DNA of 22,045 nucleotides. Origin: Solimonas sp040391865 (GTDB lineage: Bacteria > Pseudomonadota > Gammaproteobacteria > Nevskiales > Nevskiaceae). Within the stretch, counting starts at the first letter, position 1, and each line of letters starts with the position of its first letter. The stretch spans positions 1 through 22,045 of the forward strand of contig JBEBWZ010000051.1 in NCBI GenBank assembly GCA_040391865.1, written 5' to 3'. The notes beneath the pieces are model-generated. The model had not been told where the DNA came from. It saw only the letters and a program-made list of their open reading frames with translations, and made no database searches. The position numbers were made by a program, and so were the translations under genes. Below are positions 1 through 6,976 of the stretch, one piece after another.

Positions 1-1
1 C

Positions 2-763
2 TTCGACGTGATCCTGCCGCAGCCGATCCCCGGCAAGGGTGCGGTGCTGACCGCGGTCAGCAATTTCTGGATGGCGCGCTTCAGCGACGTGCTGCCCAAC
101 CATCTGGCCCCGGATGTGGACCTGTCGCGGTACCTCACGCCGGCGGAACTGGCGCAGGTGGCAGGGCGCAGCAATGTGGTGCGCAAGCTCAAGGCGCTGC
201 CGATCGAAGCGGTCGCGCGCGGCTATCTGATCGGTACCGGCTGGAAGGATTACCAGGCCAGCGGCGCCGTCTGCGGCATCACCCTGCCGGCTGGCCTGCG
301 TCTCGCCGACAAGCTGCCGCAACCGATCTTCACCCCGGCCGACAAGGCCCCCGTCGGCCAGCACGACGAGAACATCAGCTACGCCGATGTCGAGCGCCGC
401 ATCGGCGCGGCACTGGCGGCGCAGGTACGTGACACCACCCTGCGCCTGTATCGCGAGGCCGCAGACTACGCGCTGACGCGCGGCATCATCATCGCCGACA
501 CCAAGTTCGAATTCGGTGTCGACGACGCCGGCACCCTGCACCTGATCGACGAAGCGCTGACGCCGGACTCCTCGCGCTTCTGGCCGGCGGATACCTACCA
601 GCCCGGCATCAGCCCGCCAAGCTTCGACAAGCAGTTCGTGCGCGACTATCTGGAAACCCTGGACTGGAACAAGCAAGCGCCCGGCCCGCAGCTGCCGCAG
701 GCCATCCTCGACAAGAGCGCCGCCAAGTACCGCGAAGCGCAAAGGTTGTTGACGGGGACATAA
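2..763 (+). CDS. purC: Phosphoribosylaminoimidazole-succinocarboxamide synthase (SAICAR synthase), 5'-truncated by window edge
   Basis: This enzyme joins aspartate to CAIR, using ATP, in de novo purine synthesis in the cytoplasm. The reading frame is open from base 2 (Phe-Asp-Val-Ile), so the N-terminal 40-50 residues with the GKVRD-type ATP-binding strand lie outside the window. The family signatures present are IPGKG, SNFW, the VRKLKALPIEAVARGYLIGTGWKDY block (split here only by its length), HDENIS, ADTKFEFG, DEALTPDSSRFW and SPPSFDKQFVRDYLETLDW. This is the long, roughly 300-residue form found in Xanthomonas and yeast ADE1, not the short E. coli form. The internal GTG at base 8 is not the true start. 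The stop TAA lies 12 bases before the next ATG, and its last base begins an AAGGAGA ribosome site, so co-transcription with the MarC gene is likely. Confidence 0.96.
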   Translation, partial: FDVILPQPIPGKGAVLTAVSNFWMARFSDVLPNHLAPDVDLSRYLTPAELAQVAGRSNVVRKLKALPIEAVARGYLIGTGWKDYQASGAVCGITLPAGLRLADKLPQPIFTPADKAPVGQHDENISYADVERRIGAALAAQVRDTTLRLYREAADYALTRGIIIADTKFEFGVDDAGTLHLIDEALTPDSSRFWPADTYQPGISPPSFDKQFVRDYLETLDWNKQAPGPQLPQAILDKSAAKYREAQRLLTGT

Positions 764-775
764 AGGAGAATCGCC

Positions 776-1369
776 ATGACCTTCGTATCGGCAGCGGTGC
801 TGCTGTTCCTGGTCATGGACCCGCTCGGCAACGTGCCGCTGTTCCTGTCGGCACTGAAGCAGGTGCCGCCGGAGCGGCAACGCACCGTGATCCTGCGCGA
901 GATGTTGATCGCCCTGCTCACGCTGCTGCTGTTCCTGTTCCTCGGCGGCCAGATGCTGCGGCTGCTGGGTCTCTCCGAACCGGCGCTGTCGGCCGCCGGC
1001 GGCATCATCCTGATGATCATCGCGCTGCGCATGGTGTTCCCCTCGCGCGAACATTCGCTGGCCGAGCCGGTGGTCGCGGAGCCGTTCATCGTGCCGCTGG
1101 CGATTCCCTATGTCGCCGGACCGTCGGCGATGGCCACGGTGCTGCTGCTGATGAGCCGCGAACCCGCGCGCTGGCTCGAGTGGACCGGCGCGGTCCTGTT
1201 CGCCTGGGCCCTGTGCCTGCCGATCATGCTGCTGTCGACGCAACTGCGCCGCGTGCTCGGCGACCGCGGCCTGACCGCGATCGAACGGTTGATGGGCCTG
1301 ATCCTGGTCACCATCGCCGTGGAAATGCTGCTGGGTGGCATCGCGCAATGGTGGATCGCGCACCGCTGA
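776..1369 (+). CDS. yhgN: MarC/UPF0056 family inner-membrane protein, YhgN-like
   Basis: A 197-residue, very hydrophobic protein with about six membrane segments (near residues 1-20, 40-60, 65-85, 105-125, 135-155 and 170-190). The opening VMDPLGNVPLF motif, the EPFIVPLAIPYVAGP segment (about residues 102-116) and ERLMGLILV near the C-terminus match E. coli YhgN as remembered, a branch of the MarC family. The family's molecular role is unsettled; the old multiple-antibiotic-resistance link is not supported for MarC itself. An AAGGAGA site 6 bases upstream of ATG supports the start. The gene sits 12 bases after purC. The stop TGA overlaps a candidate promoter for the next gene. Confidence 0.9.
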   Translation: MTFVSAAVLLFLVMDPLGNVPLFLSALKQVPPERQRTVILREMLIALLTLLLFLFLGGQMLRLLGLSEPALSAAGGIILMIIALRMVFPSREHSLAEPVVAEPFIVPLAIPYVAGPSAMATVLLLMSREPARWLEWTGAVLFAWALCLPIMLLSTQLRRVLGDRGLTAIERLMGLILVTIAVEMLLGGIAQWWIAHR

Positions 1370-1393
1370 CAGTCCGCAGCAGACTGATATGCT
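1366..1393 (+). promoter_or_regulatory. Candidate sigma70 promoter for the MAPEG gene
   Basis: CTGACA (1366-1371) is one base off TTGACA. A 16-base spacer separates it from TATGCT (1388-1393). The -35 hexamer overlaps the TGA stop of the upstream MarC gene, so the MAPEG/DUF6489 pair could have its own transcription start near base 1400, just before the GGGGAG ribosome site. Prediction only. Confidence 0.4.
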
Positions 1394-1426
1394 CCTCCCA
1401 CACACAAAAATCGGGGAGCGGAATCC

Positions 1427-1804
1427 ATGACGATCGCACTATGGTGCATTCTGGTTGCAGGCTTGCTGCACCTGCCATTTGCCTCGGCCGCCAAGTGGAG
1501 CCGTCGTTTCGACAACGCCAAGGCGCGTGATTATCTGGCGCAAACCGCAGGCTGGCGCCAGCGCGCCCACTGGACCCAGCTCAACATGCTGGAGGCGTTC
1601 CCGTTCTTTGCCGCCGCCGTGCTGGTGGCCCACGTCGTCGCCGGTGCCCATGCCAGCGCCGATCAGCTGGCACTGGGTTTCATCGCGTTTCGCATCCTGT
1701 TTGGTCTGTGCTATCTGGCTGATAAAGCCACCTTGCGCTCGCTGATGTGGGTCGGCAGCCTGGCCTGCATCATCGGCCTGTTCGTGGTCGCCGCGCGCGC
1801 CTGA
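1427..1804 (+). CDS. MAPEG-family membrane protein
   Basis: A 125-residue protein with about four membrane helices (near residues 1-20, 47-68, 75-95 and 105-124). The RAHWTQLNMLEAFPFFAA segment fits the MAPEG signature (N-x-x-E-x-F/P-x-F), and RILFGLCYLADKATLRS fits the second half of the family. MAPEG proteins include glutathione- and lipid-modifying enzymes, but bacterial members of this short type mostly have no known substrate. A GGGGAG site precedes the ATG. The gap to the next gene is 22 bases, suggesting co-transcription. The ATG start leaves a complete first helix (IALWCILVAGLLHLPFA), as expected for the family. Confidence 0.87.
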   Translation: MTIALWCILVAGLLHLPFASAAKWSRRFDNAKARDYLAQTAGWRQRAHWTQLNMLEAFPFFAAAVLVAHVVAGAHASADQLALGFIAFRILFGLCYLADKATLRSLMWVGSLACIIGLFVVAARA

Positions 1805-1826
1805 GCGCCCCTGCTAGGAGAATCCC

Positions 1827-2183
1827 ATGCAGATCAGAGTCGAAATTGATGTCAAACCGGATGAACTGCGCCGCTTTCTCGGCCTGCCGGATGTCTCGGG
1901 ACTACAGGACGATATCGTCGCCTTCCTGCGCGACAAGGTGGGTGCCGCGACCGAATTCGACGCCACCGGCTTCGTCAAGCAGAACCTCGACACGCTGAAG
2001 AAAATCCCGGCCTGGCAGAAGATCGTCGCGCGCATCCGCGTGGCGGAGGACGACAGCGACGGCAGCCATGCTGCAGATGACGCCGATCTGCAGACCGCAG
2101 CAAAACCCAAGCCGCGCAAGCGTACGGCGGCGGCCAAGGCCGGCAAATCGACTGGCGGCCGCCGCAGGAAATCCTCGATCTAG
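1827..2183 (+). CDS. DUF6489-type small protein with basic C-terminal tail
   Basis: A 118-residue protein with an N-terminal region (about 1-75) carrying the pattern V-x-I-D-V-x-P-x-E-L-R-x-F-L-G-L-P-D-V, recognised from proteins filed as DUF6489. No biochemical function is known to me. From about residue 90 the sequence becomes low-complexity and strongly basic (KPKPRKR, RRRKSS), resembling histone-H1-like or AlgP-like tails that bind nucleic acid. The tail's role is inference. AGGAGA lies 7 bases before ATG. It follows the MAPEG gene closely and is the last gene before a repeat-filled gap where minus-strand genes converge. Amphipathic helices in the first part recall phasins, and a phasin operon is its neighbour, but I would not equate them. 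Confidence 0.75.
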   Translation: MQIRVEIDVKPDELRRFLGLPDVSGLQDDIVAFLRDKVGAATEFDATGFVKQNLDTLKKIPAWQKIVARIRVAEDDSDGSHAADDADLQTAAKPKPRKRTAAAKAGKSTGGRRRKSSI

Positions 2184-2200
2184 CAGGCTGCCAAGGAGCC

Positions 2201-2392
2201 GCCCCTCACCCCAACCCTCTCCCCGCGAGCGGGGAGAGGGAGCCACTTTTCCGCGCCCCGAAGAGGAGGGAATACCGGCCAGGACTTCTCTGCCTTTCTC
2301 CACGCTCGAGGAAAGCAGCAAGAATCGCTCGGCGGCCAGCGCCATTGCCGCTCCCTCTCCCCGCCTGCAGGGAGAGGGCTGGGGTGAGGGAC
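2201..2392. repeat. Inverted pair of GC-rich intergenic hairpin repeats
   Basis: Two copies of the same element face each other. Copy 1 (2201-2244) contains CCCTCACCCC followed by a perfect 11-bp stem (2215-2225 with 2230-2240, loop CGAG). Copy 2 (2349-2392) is its near reverse complement, with stem 2353-2361/2370-2378 and GGGGTGAGGG at the far end. About 105 bases of unique-looking sequence lie between them. A third copy lies at 15026-15068 and a decayed one at 6801-6840. The convergent position between DUF6489 and the minus-strand small gene would let it stop transcription from both sides. Confidence 0.85.
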
Positions 2393-2415
2393 GCGGTGGC
2401 CGTGCAGTAAACGCA

Positions 2416-2736
2416 TCAAGCCGAGCGGCGGGCTCCCAGTTCCTGGGCCAAGCCGCGCCAAAGTTGGCGACGCACCTGATGATCGCGGCGCAGGCGATTG
2501 CGCGACTCCGGCAACAGATCGACCTGATCGCGCAGCAACTCGCCCAGGCCACGCGCGCGACGCGCAATCAGCAAACGCTCCTGCGCCGCATTCAAGTGCC
2601 CCTGCAGCGAGTCGGCCTCATGCAGCGCGATCATGGTCACGCCGCTCCATACGCGGTCGAGAACCACCGCCTGTGCCTGCACCGCAGTCATTCCGGCGGT
2701 CAATACCGCACGCGGACTCCTGCGCTTCCTGTTCAT
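2416..2736 (-). CDS. Small conserved-looking phasin-like protein
   Basis: A 106-residue protein starting MNRKRRSPRAV. An AGGAG site 7 bases before the ATG at 2736 decides the start; the longer frame upstream runs through the phasin terminator and is not credible. The product is soluble, helical and rich in Arg, Leu and Gln, with a central LQGHLNAAQERLLIARRA stretch and the pattern DQVDLLPESRNRLRRD followed by RRQLWRGL. The spacing of helices and the ARRARGLGELL element recall phasin-domain proteins, but the family is not certain. It lies 125 bases downstream of the phasin gene on the same strand, behind an intrinsic terminator, so it may be transcribed by read-through. Function unknown; a granule-associated helper is an inference from position. 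Confidence 0.6.
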   Translation of the reverse strand: MNRKRRSPRAVLTAGMTAVQAQAVVLDRVWSGVTMIALHEADSLQGHLNAAQERLLIARRARGLGELLRDQVDLLPESRNRLRRDHQVRRQLWRGLAQELGARRSA

Positions 2737-2769
2737 GAACCTGCTCCTGTGGGCCCTGAGCCGGCACCC

Positions 2770-2806
2770 AAAAAAAACGGGGCTGAAGGTCGCCCTCCAG
2801 CCCCGT
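2770..2806 (-). terminator. Intrinsic terminator of the phasin gene
   Basis: On the minus strand a 9-bp perfect stem (ACGGGGCTG / CAGCCCCGT on the plus strand, 2777-2785 with 2798-2806), extended inside by AGG/CCT around a TCGC loop, is followed by a run of eight T. It starts about 55 bases past the phasin stop codon and precedes the small phasin-like gene, so it probably sets the phasin transcript well above that of its neighbour. Confidence 0.9.
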
Positions 2807-2861
2807 TGGCCGTCCGCCTCAGCGGACAGCGAGGTTGCCCCCAATGCCTGTCGCGTAAAGC

Positions 2862-3323
2862 TTAGGCAGCAGCCTTGACAGCCTTCTTGGCCTTGCTGGC
2901 AACCTTCTTCACCGACTTCTTGGCCTTGACGACCACCGGGGCCTCGCCCTGGATCTTGGCGGAGATCGTTTCAAAACCCTGCTTGAAGGTCTTGGCAACC
3001 TGGCCGCTGGCCTTGGTCACGACGGCGAGCGAGTCGGTGTACGCCGAAACCACGCTGTCCTTGCCTTCCGGCAGATAGGCAACCGGGTTGGTGGCCACGG
3101 CCTTGATGCCGTCGACCTTCGCCTTCTCGATGCTGCCCTGCGCCAGCGTCAGCAGTTCCTTGCCGACCGCGACATTGGTTTCCACCAGGTTCTGCACGCC
3201 TTCGACCACGATGGCGTTGACCGCCTTCAGGGTCTCGAGGCTCACTTCAACCACTTCCTGACCACGGGCGACAACGACGTCCGCGCGGGCCTTCACATCA
3301 TTCACGATCGTTTCGACGCTCAT
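2862..3323 (-). CDS. Phasin family protein with Lys/Ala-rich tail
   Basis: A 153-residue protein that by family would coat polyhydroxyalkanoate granules in the cytoplasm. Residues 1-125 are one long run of amphipathic helix (VETIVNDVKARADVVVARGQ onward; NLVETNVAVGKELLTLAQGS is the typical phasin core near 45-64), with ATNPVAYLPEG near 77-87. Residues 130-153 form a positively charged Lys/Ala/Val tail (KAKKSVKK, SKAKKAVK) like the histone-like tail of PhaF. The ATG at 3323 is chosen because GGAG lies 7 bases upstream; the frame extends 35 codons further but those codons cover the promoter. The gene has its own promoter and terminator. No PHA synthase is in the window. A non-PHA phasin-fold protein remains possible. 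Confidence 0.9.
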   Translation of the reverse strand: MSVETIVNDVKARADVVVARGQEVVEVSLETLKAVNAIVVEGVQNLVETNVAVGKELLTLAQGSIEKAKVDGIKAVATNPVAYLPEGKDSVVSAYTDSLAVVTKASGQVAKTFKQGFETISAKIQGEAPVVVKAKKSVKKVASKAKKAVKAAA

Positions 3324-3383
3324 TGCTGCACTCCATGTAATCAAAAGGTCAAACTGAACTTCTCTAAATGCTGGATATGTTGC

Positions 3384-3408
3384 GATGCAGCATTTGTTGC
3401 AGTGCATC
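3384..3408. promoter_or_regulatory. Candidate operator dyad over the phasin -10 region
   Basis: GATGCA (3384-3389) and TGCATC (3403-3408) form a perfect inverted pair. The interior is rich in TGCAG/GCAGC steps. The right arm overlaps the predicted -10 element (3406-3411), where a repressor would block polymerase. PHA-responsive PhaR-type repressors are known to bind TGC/GCA-rich dyads before phasin genes; assigning PhaR here is inference and no phaR gene is in the window. Confidence 0.4.
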
Positions 3409-3433
3409 ATATCAGCGCCTTGATCCATGTCAA
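3406..3433 (-). promoter_or_regulatory. Strong sigma70-type promoter of the phasin gene
   Basis: Read on the minus strand: a perfect TTGACA (3433-3428), a 16-base spacer, and TATGAT (3411-3406), one base off TATAAT. The predicted start near 3399 gives a leader of about 75 bases before the phasin ATG. This is the best-matching promoter in the window, consistent with phasins being abundant. Confidence 0.75.
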
Positions 3434-3627
3434 CAGCGCGTCCGGCGCCAGCCGACGAGCGGTCATCGCGGCGGAAATCCCGCTTACCAAAGGGTTTTCA
3501 GGGGTGCCGCGGCGTGAACCCATTCCTTATCTTTCAGGCCGCGCACCCGCAGGCGTCAGCGCGCACTGACCATGAGCCTCACGTGGAGGAAGTGAGCGAA
3601 TGCAGATCGGTTGTGTATCCTCCGGCG

Positions 3628-4944
3628 ATGAAACGCTATCTGCAGCTGTTCCACGCCCGGCTCTGGGCCCACCACCCTTCGTCCAGCCCCAGCCGCATGA
3701 CCCTGGCCGGCCGCTACGCCTTCGTTCTCGGGCGCGACCTGCTCGACGGCCAGCTGGGCATGCGCGCCATGAGCCTGGTCTACACCACGCTGCTGTCGAT
3801 CGTGCCGCTGCTGGGCCTGGCCTTCTCGGTGCTGAAGGCCCTGGGCGTGCACAACTCGCTGGAGCCGGTACTGCTGGAGTTCCTGCGCCCCCTGGGGCCT
3901 CAGGCCGACACCATCACCACCAGCATCATCGGCTTCGTCGAGCGGATCCAGGTCGGGGTGCTCGGCTCACTGGGCGTGGCGCTGCTGTTCTACACCGCGA
4001 TCTCGCTGATCCGGAAGGTCGAGGAATCGTTCAACTTCATCTGGCGCGTGGAGCGGCCGCGACCGCTGTCGCAACGGCTCAGCGAATACATCGCCGTGCT
4101 GATGGTCGGACCGGTGCTGGTGTTCACCGCGCTGGGCATCACCGGCACCGTGCTCAACAGCGATCTGATGGTGCGCCTGGTAGCGATCGAGCCGCTGGGC
4201 CTGCTGGTGTTCATGGCCGGCAAGCTGCTGCCATATGCCCTGATCGTCGGCGCCTTCGGGTTTCTGTACAGCTTCATCCCCAATACACGGGTCAAGCCCG
4301 GCGCCGCGGCCTGGGGCGCGCTGCTGGCGGGCGTGCTGTGGCAGAGCGGCAGTCTGGCGTTTGCGTCGTTCGTGGCCAGCGCCACCAACTACAACGCAAT
4401 CTATTCCGGCTTTGCGATCGTCATCTTCCTGCTGATCTGGCTGCATGTCGGCTGGCTGATCCTGCTGATCGGCTGCCAGTTGGCGTTCTATGTGCAGCAT
4501 CCGGAACACCTGAAGCCGCACCGCACGCCGGCCATGCTGTCTGGGCGGCAGATCGAATATCTTGCGCTGATGATCATGGGGCTGGCCGGCCGACGCTTCA
4601 TCGACGGCGGCAAGCCGGGGTACAACGAGGAAGAACTGAGCCTCGCGCTCAATGCCGAGCCCGAGCATGTTGCACGCATCACCGAATCGCTGATCTTCCA
4701 CGGCCTGCTGATCGAGGCCGGCGCCGACCGCACCCGTCTGGTGCCGGCGATGGATCTGGATTCCGTTCCGCTGGCGCGGCTTTGGCAGCAGGTGCGTGCC
4801 GGCGTCGCACCGATCTCCACCTCGCAGACCCAGCCGCTGGCGCAGGATGTGACCCAGCTGCTCGACGGCATCGAACGTGCGTTCGAGCAGCAGACCGAAA
4901 ACATTTCCGTCCGCGAATGGCTGACCCGGCAATCACCGCGCTGA
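3628..4944 (+). CDS. YihY/BrkB (UPF0761) family membrane protein with C-terminal cytoplasmic domain
   Basis: A 438-residue inner-membrane protein. The N-terminal 290 residues match YihY/BrkB: the conserved RAMSLVYTTLLSIVPLLGL block (46-64), a KVEESFNFIW motif (130-139), SFIPNTRVK (215-223) and the NYNAIYSGFA-to-LIWL segment (254-272), with about six membrane helices near 50-70, 112-130, 155-175, 190-215, 228-250 and 260-288. Residues 300-438 are soluble, with a winged-helix look (RQIEYLALMIMGLAGRRF), as in longer gammaproteobacterial members. The old name ribonuclease BN was a misassignment; the transport or envelope role is unresolved. Start: ATG 3628 precedes the family's usual N-terminus; no good ribosome site is visible, and an in-frame GTG a few codons upstream is an alternative. 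fadD follows after 87 bases. Confidence 0.9.
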   Translation: MKRYLQLFHARLWAHHPSSSPSRMTLAGRYAFVLGRDLLDGQLGMRAMSLVYTTLLSIVPLLGLAFSVLKALGVHNSLEPVLLEFLRPLGPQADTITTSIIGFVERIQVGVLGSLGVALLFYTAISLIRKVEESFNFIWRVERPRPLSQRLSEYIAVLMVGPVLVFTALGITGTVLNSDLMVRLVAIEPLGLLVFMAGKLLPYALIVGAFGFLYSFIPNTRVKPGAAAWGALLAGVLWQSGSLAFASFVASATNYNAIYSGFAIVIFLLIWLHVGWLILLIGCQLAFYVQHPEHLKPHRTPAMLSGRQIEYLALMIMGLAGRRFIDGGKPGYNEEELSLALNAEPEHVARITESLIFHGLLIEAGADRTRLVPAMDLDSVPLARLWQQVRAGVAPISTSQTQPLAQDVTQLLDGIERAFEQQTENISVREWLTRQSPR

Positions 4945-4963
4945 GCCGTTGCAACAGCTTTCC

Positions 4964-5010
4964 TATAATCGGCAGACACCATAAATAGGGCAGCACGCGC
5001 CAACGGCGCG
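4964..5010 (+). promoter_or_regulatory. Candidate -10 element and leader hairpin before fadD
   Basis: A perfect TATAAT lies at 4964-4969, but the only -35-like TTGCAA (4949-4954) is 9 bases away, too close, so the promoter is uncertain. A 6-bp leader hairpin (CGCGCC/GGCGCG, 4996-5010, loop AAC) sits just upstream of the GAGGGG ribosome site. No FadR- or PsrA-type dyad was seen. Confidence 0.35.
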
Positions 5011-5031
5011 GCCACGAGGGGAAGTCAGGGC

Positions 5032-6717
5032 ATGACGCAGACGCGTGCGACAGCAGAGCCGGTGTGGTTCCAGGAGTACCCACCGCAGGTCAACCGAGTG
5101 ATCGATCCCGATGCCTACGCATCGGTGGTCGACCTGCTGGAGCAGACCTTCCGCGACCACCGCATGAATGTCGCCTTCGAATGCATGGGTATTCCGCTGA
5201 CCTATGACGATCTCGACCGGCTGACCCAGGATTTCGCCTCGTATCTGCAGAACGTGCTGGGCTTCCAGAAAGGCGACCGCATCGCGTTGATGATGCCGAA
5301 CCTGCTGCAGTATCCGGTGGCTTTGTTCGGCGTGCTGCGCGCCGGCATGACCGTGGTCAACATCAACCCGCTGTACACCCCGCGCGAACTCCAGTACCAG
5401 CTCAAGGACAGCGGCGCACGCGCGATCGTGATCCTCGAGAACTTCTGCGCGACCCTGCAGCAAGTGCTGCCCGAAACACCGCTGGACTGCATCATCACCA
5501 CCCAGATCGGCGACCTGGCGCCGTTCCCGAAAAGCCTGCTGATCAACAGCACGGTGAAGTACCTGCGCAAGCTGGTGCCGAAGTGGGACATCCCCGGTTG
5601 CGTGCCGCTGCGCGCCGCACTGGCTCGCGGCAAGGCGCAGCCGTACATGCGCCTGGAACTGGGCCACACCGATATCGCCTTCCTGCAATACACCGGCGGC
5701 ACCACCGGGCCTTCGAAAGGCGCCACGCTGACCCACGGCAACATCGTCGCCAATCTCGAACAGATGTCGGCATGGATGCAGCCCTTCCTCAAGGAAAACG
5801 AGCACCACCTGATCATCACCGCGCTGCCGCTGTATCACATCTTTGCGCTGATCCTGAACGGCCTGCTGTTCATCAAGCTCGGCGCCCGGAACATGCTGAT
5901 CACCAACCCGCGCGACCTGCCCGCCCTCGTCGCGGAAATGAAAAAGCACCGCTTCACCGCGTTCTCCGGCGTCAACACCCTGTTCAACGGGCTGATGAAT
6001 ACCCCGGGTTTCGAAGACCTGGACTTCTCGCACCTGCAACTGGTCGGCGGCGGCGGCACCGCCGTGCAGCAGGCGGTGGCGCAGCGCTGGCAGGCGATCA
6101 CCGGCAAACCGCTCACCGAAGGCTACGGCCTCACCGAATGCTCGCCGGCCGTCTCATTCACTCCACTCGACAAGCCGGAGTGGAACGGCTCGATCGGCGT
6201 ACCGCTGCCATCCACGCTGGTGTCACTCCGCGACGACGACAATCAGGAAGTCGCGCCCGGCACCGCGGGCGAACTCTGCGTCAAAGGCCCGCAGGTGATG
6301 CAGGGCTACTGGCAGAAGCCCGAGGAAAACGATGCGGTCTTCACCGCCGACGGCTGGCTCAAGACCGGCGACATCGCAACCATGGATGAACGCGGCTACC
6401 TGCGCATCGTCGATCGCAAGAAAGACATGATTCTGGTCTCCGGCTTCAACGTGTATCCCAACGAGATCGAAGCCATCGTCGCCCTGCTGCCCGGCGTACT
6501 CGAATGCGCCTGCGTTGGCGTGCCCGACAACAAGACCGGCGAAGCGGTAAAAGTGTTCGCGGTGAAGAAAGACCCGGCGCTCACCGCGGCAGCCGTCATC
6601 ACGCATTGCCGCAAGAACCTCACCGCCTACAAGGTCCCCAAACACGTCGAGTTCATCACCGAGCTGCCGAAGACCAACGTCGGCAAAATCCTGCGCAAGG
6701 AACTGCGCGGCAAGTAA
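5032..6717 (+). CDS. fadD: Long-chain fatty-acid-CoA ligase
   Basis: A 561-residue ANL-superfamily enzyme that activates free fatty acids with ATP and CoA at the inner membrane, feeding beta-oxidation or, with a phasin nearby, polymer or lipid synthesis. The P-loop-like AMP motif YTGGTTGPSKG is at 220-230, the adenine-binding GYGLTE at 364-369, the ATP-ribose Asp in KTGD at 444-447, the FACS motif around GFNVYPNEIE at 471-480, and the C-terminal catalytic Lys in NVGKILRKELR at 552. Length equals E. coli FadD (561). The start MTQTRATAEP follows GAGGGG about 11 bases upstream. The closest alternative is RpfB of Xanthomonas, a FadD paralogue that processes diffusible-signal fatty acids; no rpf genes are in the window. 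Confidence 0.96.
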   Translation: MTQTRATAEPVWFQEYPPQVNRVIDPDAYASVVDLLEQTFRDHRMNVAFECMGIPLTYDDLDRLTQDFASYLQNVLGFQKGDRIALMMPNLLQYPVALFGVLRAGMTVVNINPLYTPRELQYQLKDSGARAIVILENFCATLQQVLPETPLDCIITTQIGDLAPFPKSLLINSTVKYLRKLVPKWDIPGCVPLRAALARGKAQPYMRLELGHTDIAFLQYTGGTTGPSKGATLTHGNIVANLEQMSAWMQPFLKENEHHLIITALPLYHIFALILNGLLFIKLGARNMLITNPRDLPALVAEMKKHRFTAFSGVNTLFNGLMNTPGFEDLDFSHLQLVGGGGTAVQQAVAQRWQAITGKPLTEGYGLTECSPAVSFTPLDKPEWNGSIGVPLPSTLVSLRDDDNQEVAPGTAGELCVKGPQVMQGYWQKPEENDAVFTADGWLKTGDIATMDERGYLRIVDRKKDMILVSGFNVYPNEIEAIVALLPGVLECACVGVPDNKTGEAVKVFAVKKDPALTAAAVITHCRKNLTAYKVPKHVEFITELPKTNVGKILRKELRGK

Positions 6718-6976
6718 CCGCACAACCCGCCGTCGGCTCCGCGCTACGCGCTTGAGGCCGACCTACGAAACATTGACCTGACTCGCGCACGCCACCGATT
6801 CCTCCCTCGCCCCGCCTGCGGGGAGACGGCCGGAATGAGGGGCCGCTTCAGCTCGTAGGTCGGATCAAGCCGAAGGCGGATCCGACACGGCTGCCGTTGA
6901 AATCCGGCAAGCGCCACCCGCACTCACGGCGATGGATTTCCCAATCCCGAATCCCCAATCCCGCGCGCCACGCGCG
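6718..6976. repeat. Intergenic repeat cluster between fadD and the second sigma gene
   Basis: Convergent gap made almost wholly of repeats. From the left: a GTCGGC/GCCGAC stem-loop (6732-6762), part of a 33-base unit (6735-6767) that recurs with one mismatch at 14867-14899; a decayed GC-rich hairpin element (6801-6840); a perfect 8-bp stem GTCGGATC/GATCCGAC around AAGCCGAAGGCG (6859-6886), which recurs at 21905-21932; and GGGATT-type heptamers in reverse (6938-6966). No gene is supported here. It can act as a bidirectional stop between fadD and the minus-strand operon. Confidence 0.8.

Larger units (their letters stand above)
3324..3627. other. Intergenic region between divergent phasin and YihY genes
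   Basis: The left third holds the phasin leader, dyad and promoter. The rest (3434-3627) is open on the plus strand in frame with the YihY gene, but its 67-codon translation is charged, low in order and absent from the YihY family as remembered. I take it as non-coding leader. Just before the YihY ATG, TATCCT (3616-3621) could be a -10 element, but no convincing -35 was found. No RNA gene seen. Confidence 0.5.

Noticed and set aside
2201..2392. Inverted repeats as an insertion sequence or MITE
   Set aside because: No transposase and no visible target duplication; single copies elsewhere in the window show that each half is an independent hairpin element.
2068..2865. 265-codon plus-strand frame through the repeat pair
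   Set aside because: It translates the GC-rich repeats (SPQPSPRERGEG-type) and runs through the phasin terminator; not a gene.
3427..3627. 67-codon N-terminal extension of the YihY gene
   Set aside because: No hydrophobic or family-like sequence, and it overlaps the phasin promoter.
4949..4954. TTGCAA as the -35 box for the fadD TATAAT
   Set aside because: Only 9 bases from the -10 hexamer; functional spacing is about 16-18.
3600..4988. 462-codon frame overlapping the YihY gene in another frame
   Set aside because: Arg/Ala/Pro-rich translation typical of a shifted frame; the YihY frame has strong family motifs.
4963..6039. 358-codon minus-strand frame opposite fadD
   Set aside because: Antisense to conserved FadD motifs; Gln/Val/His-rich shadow.
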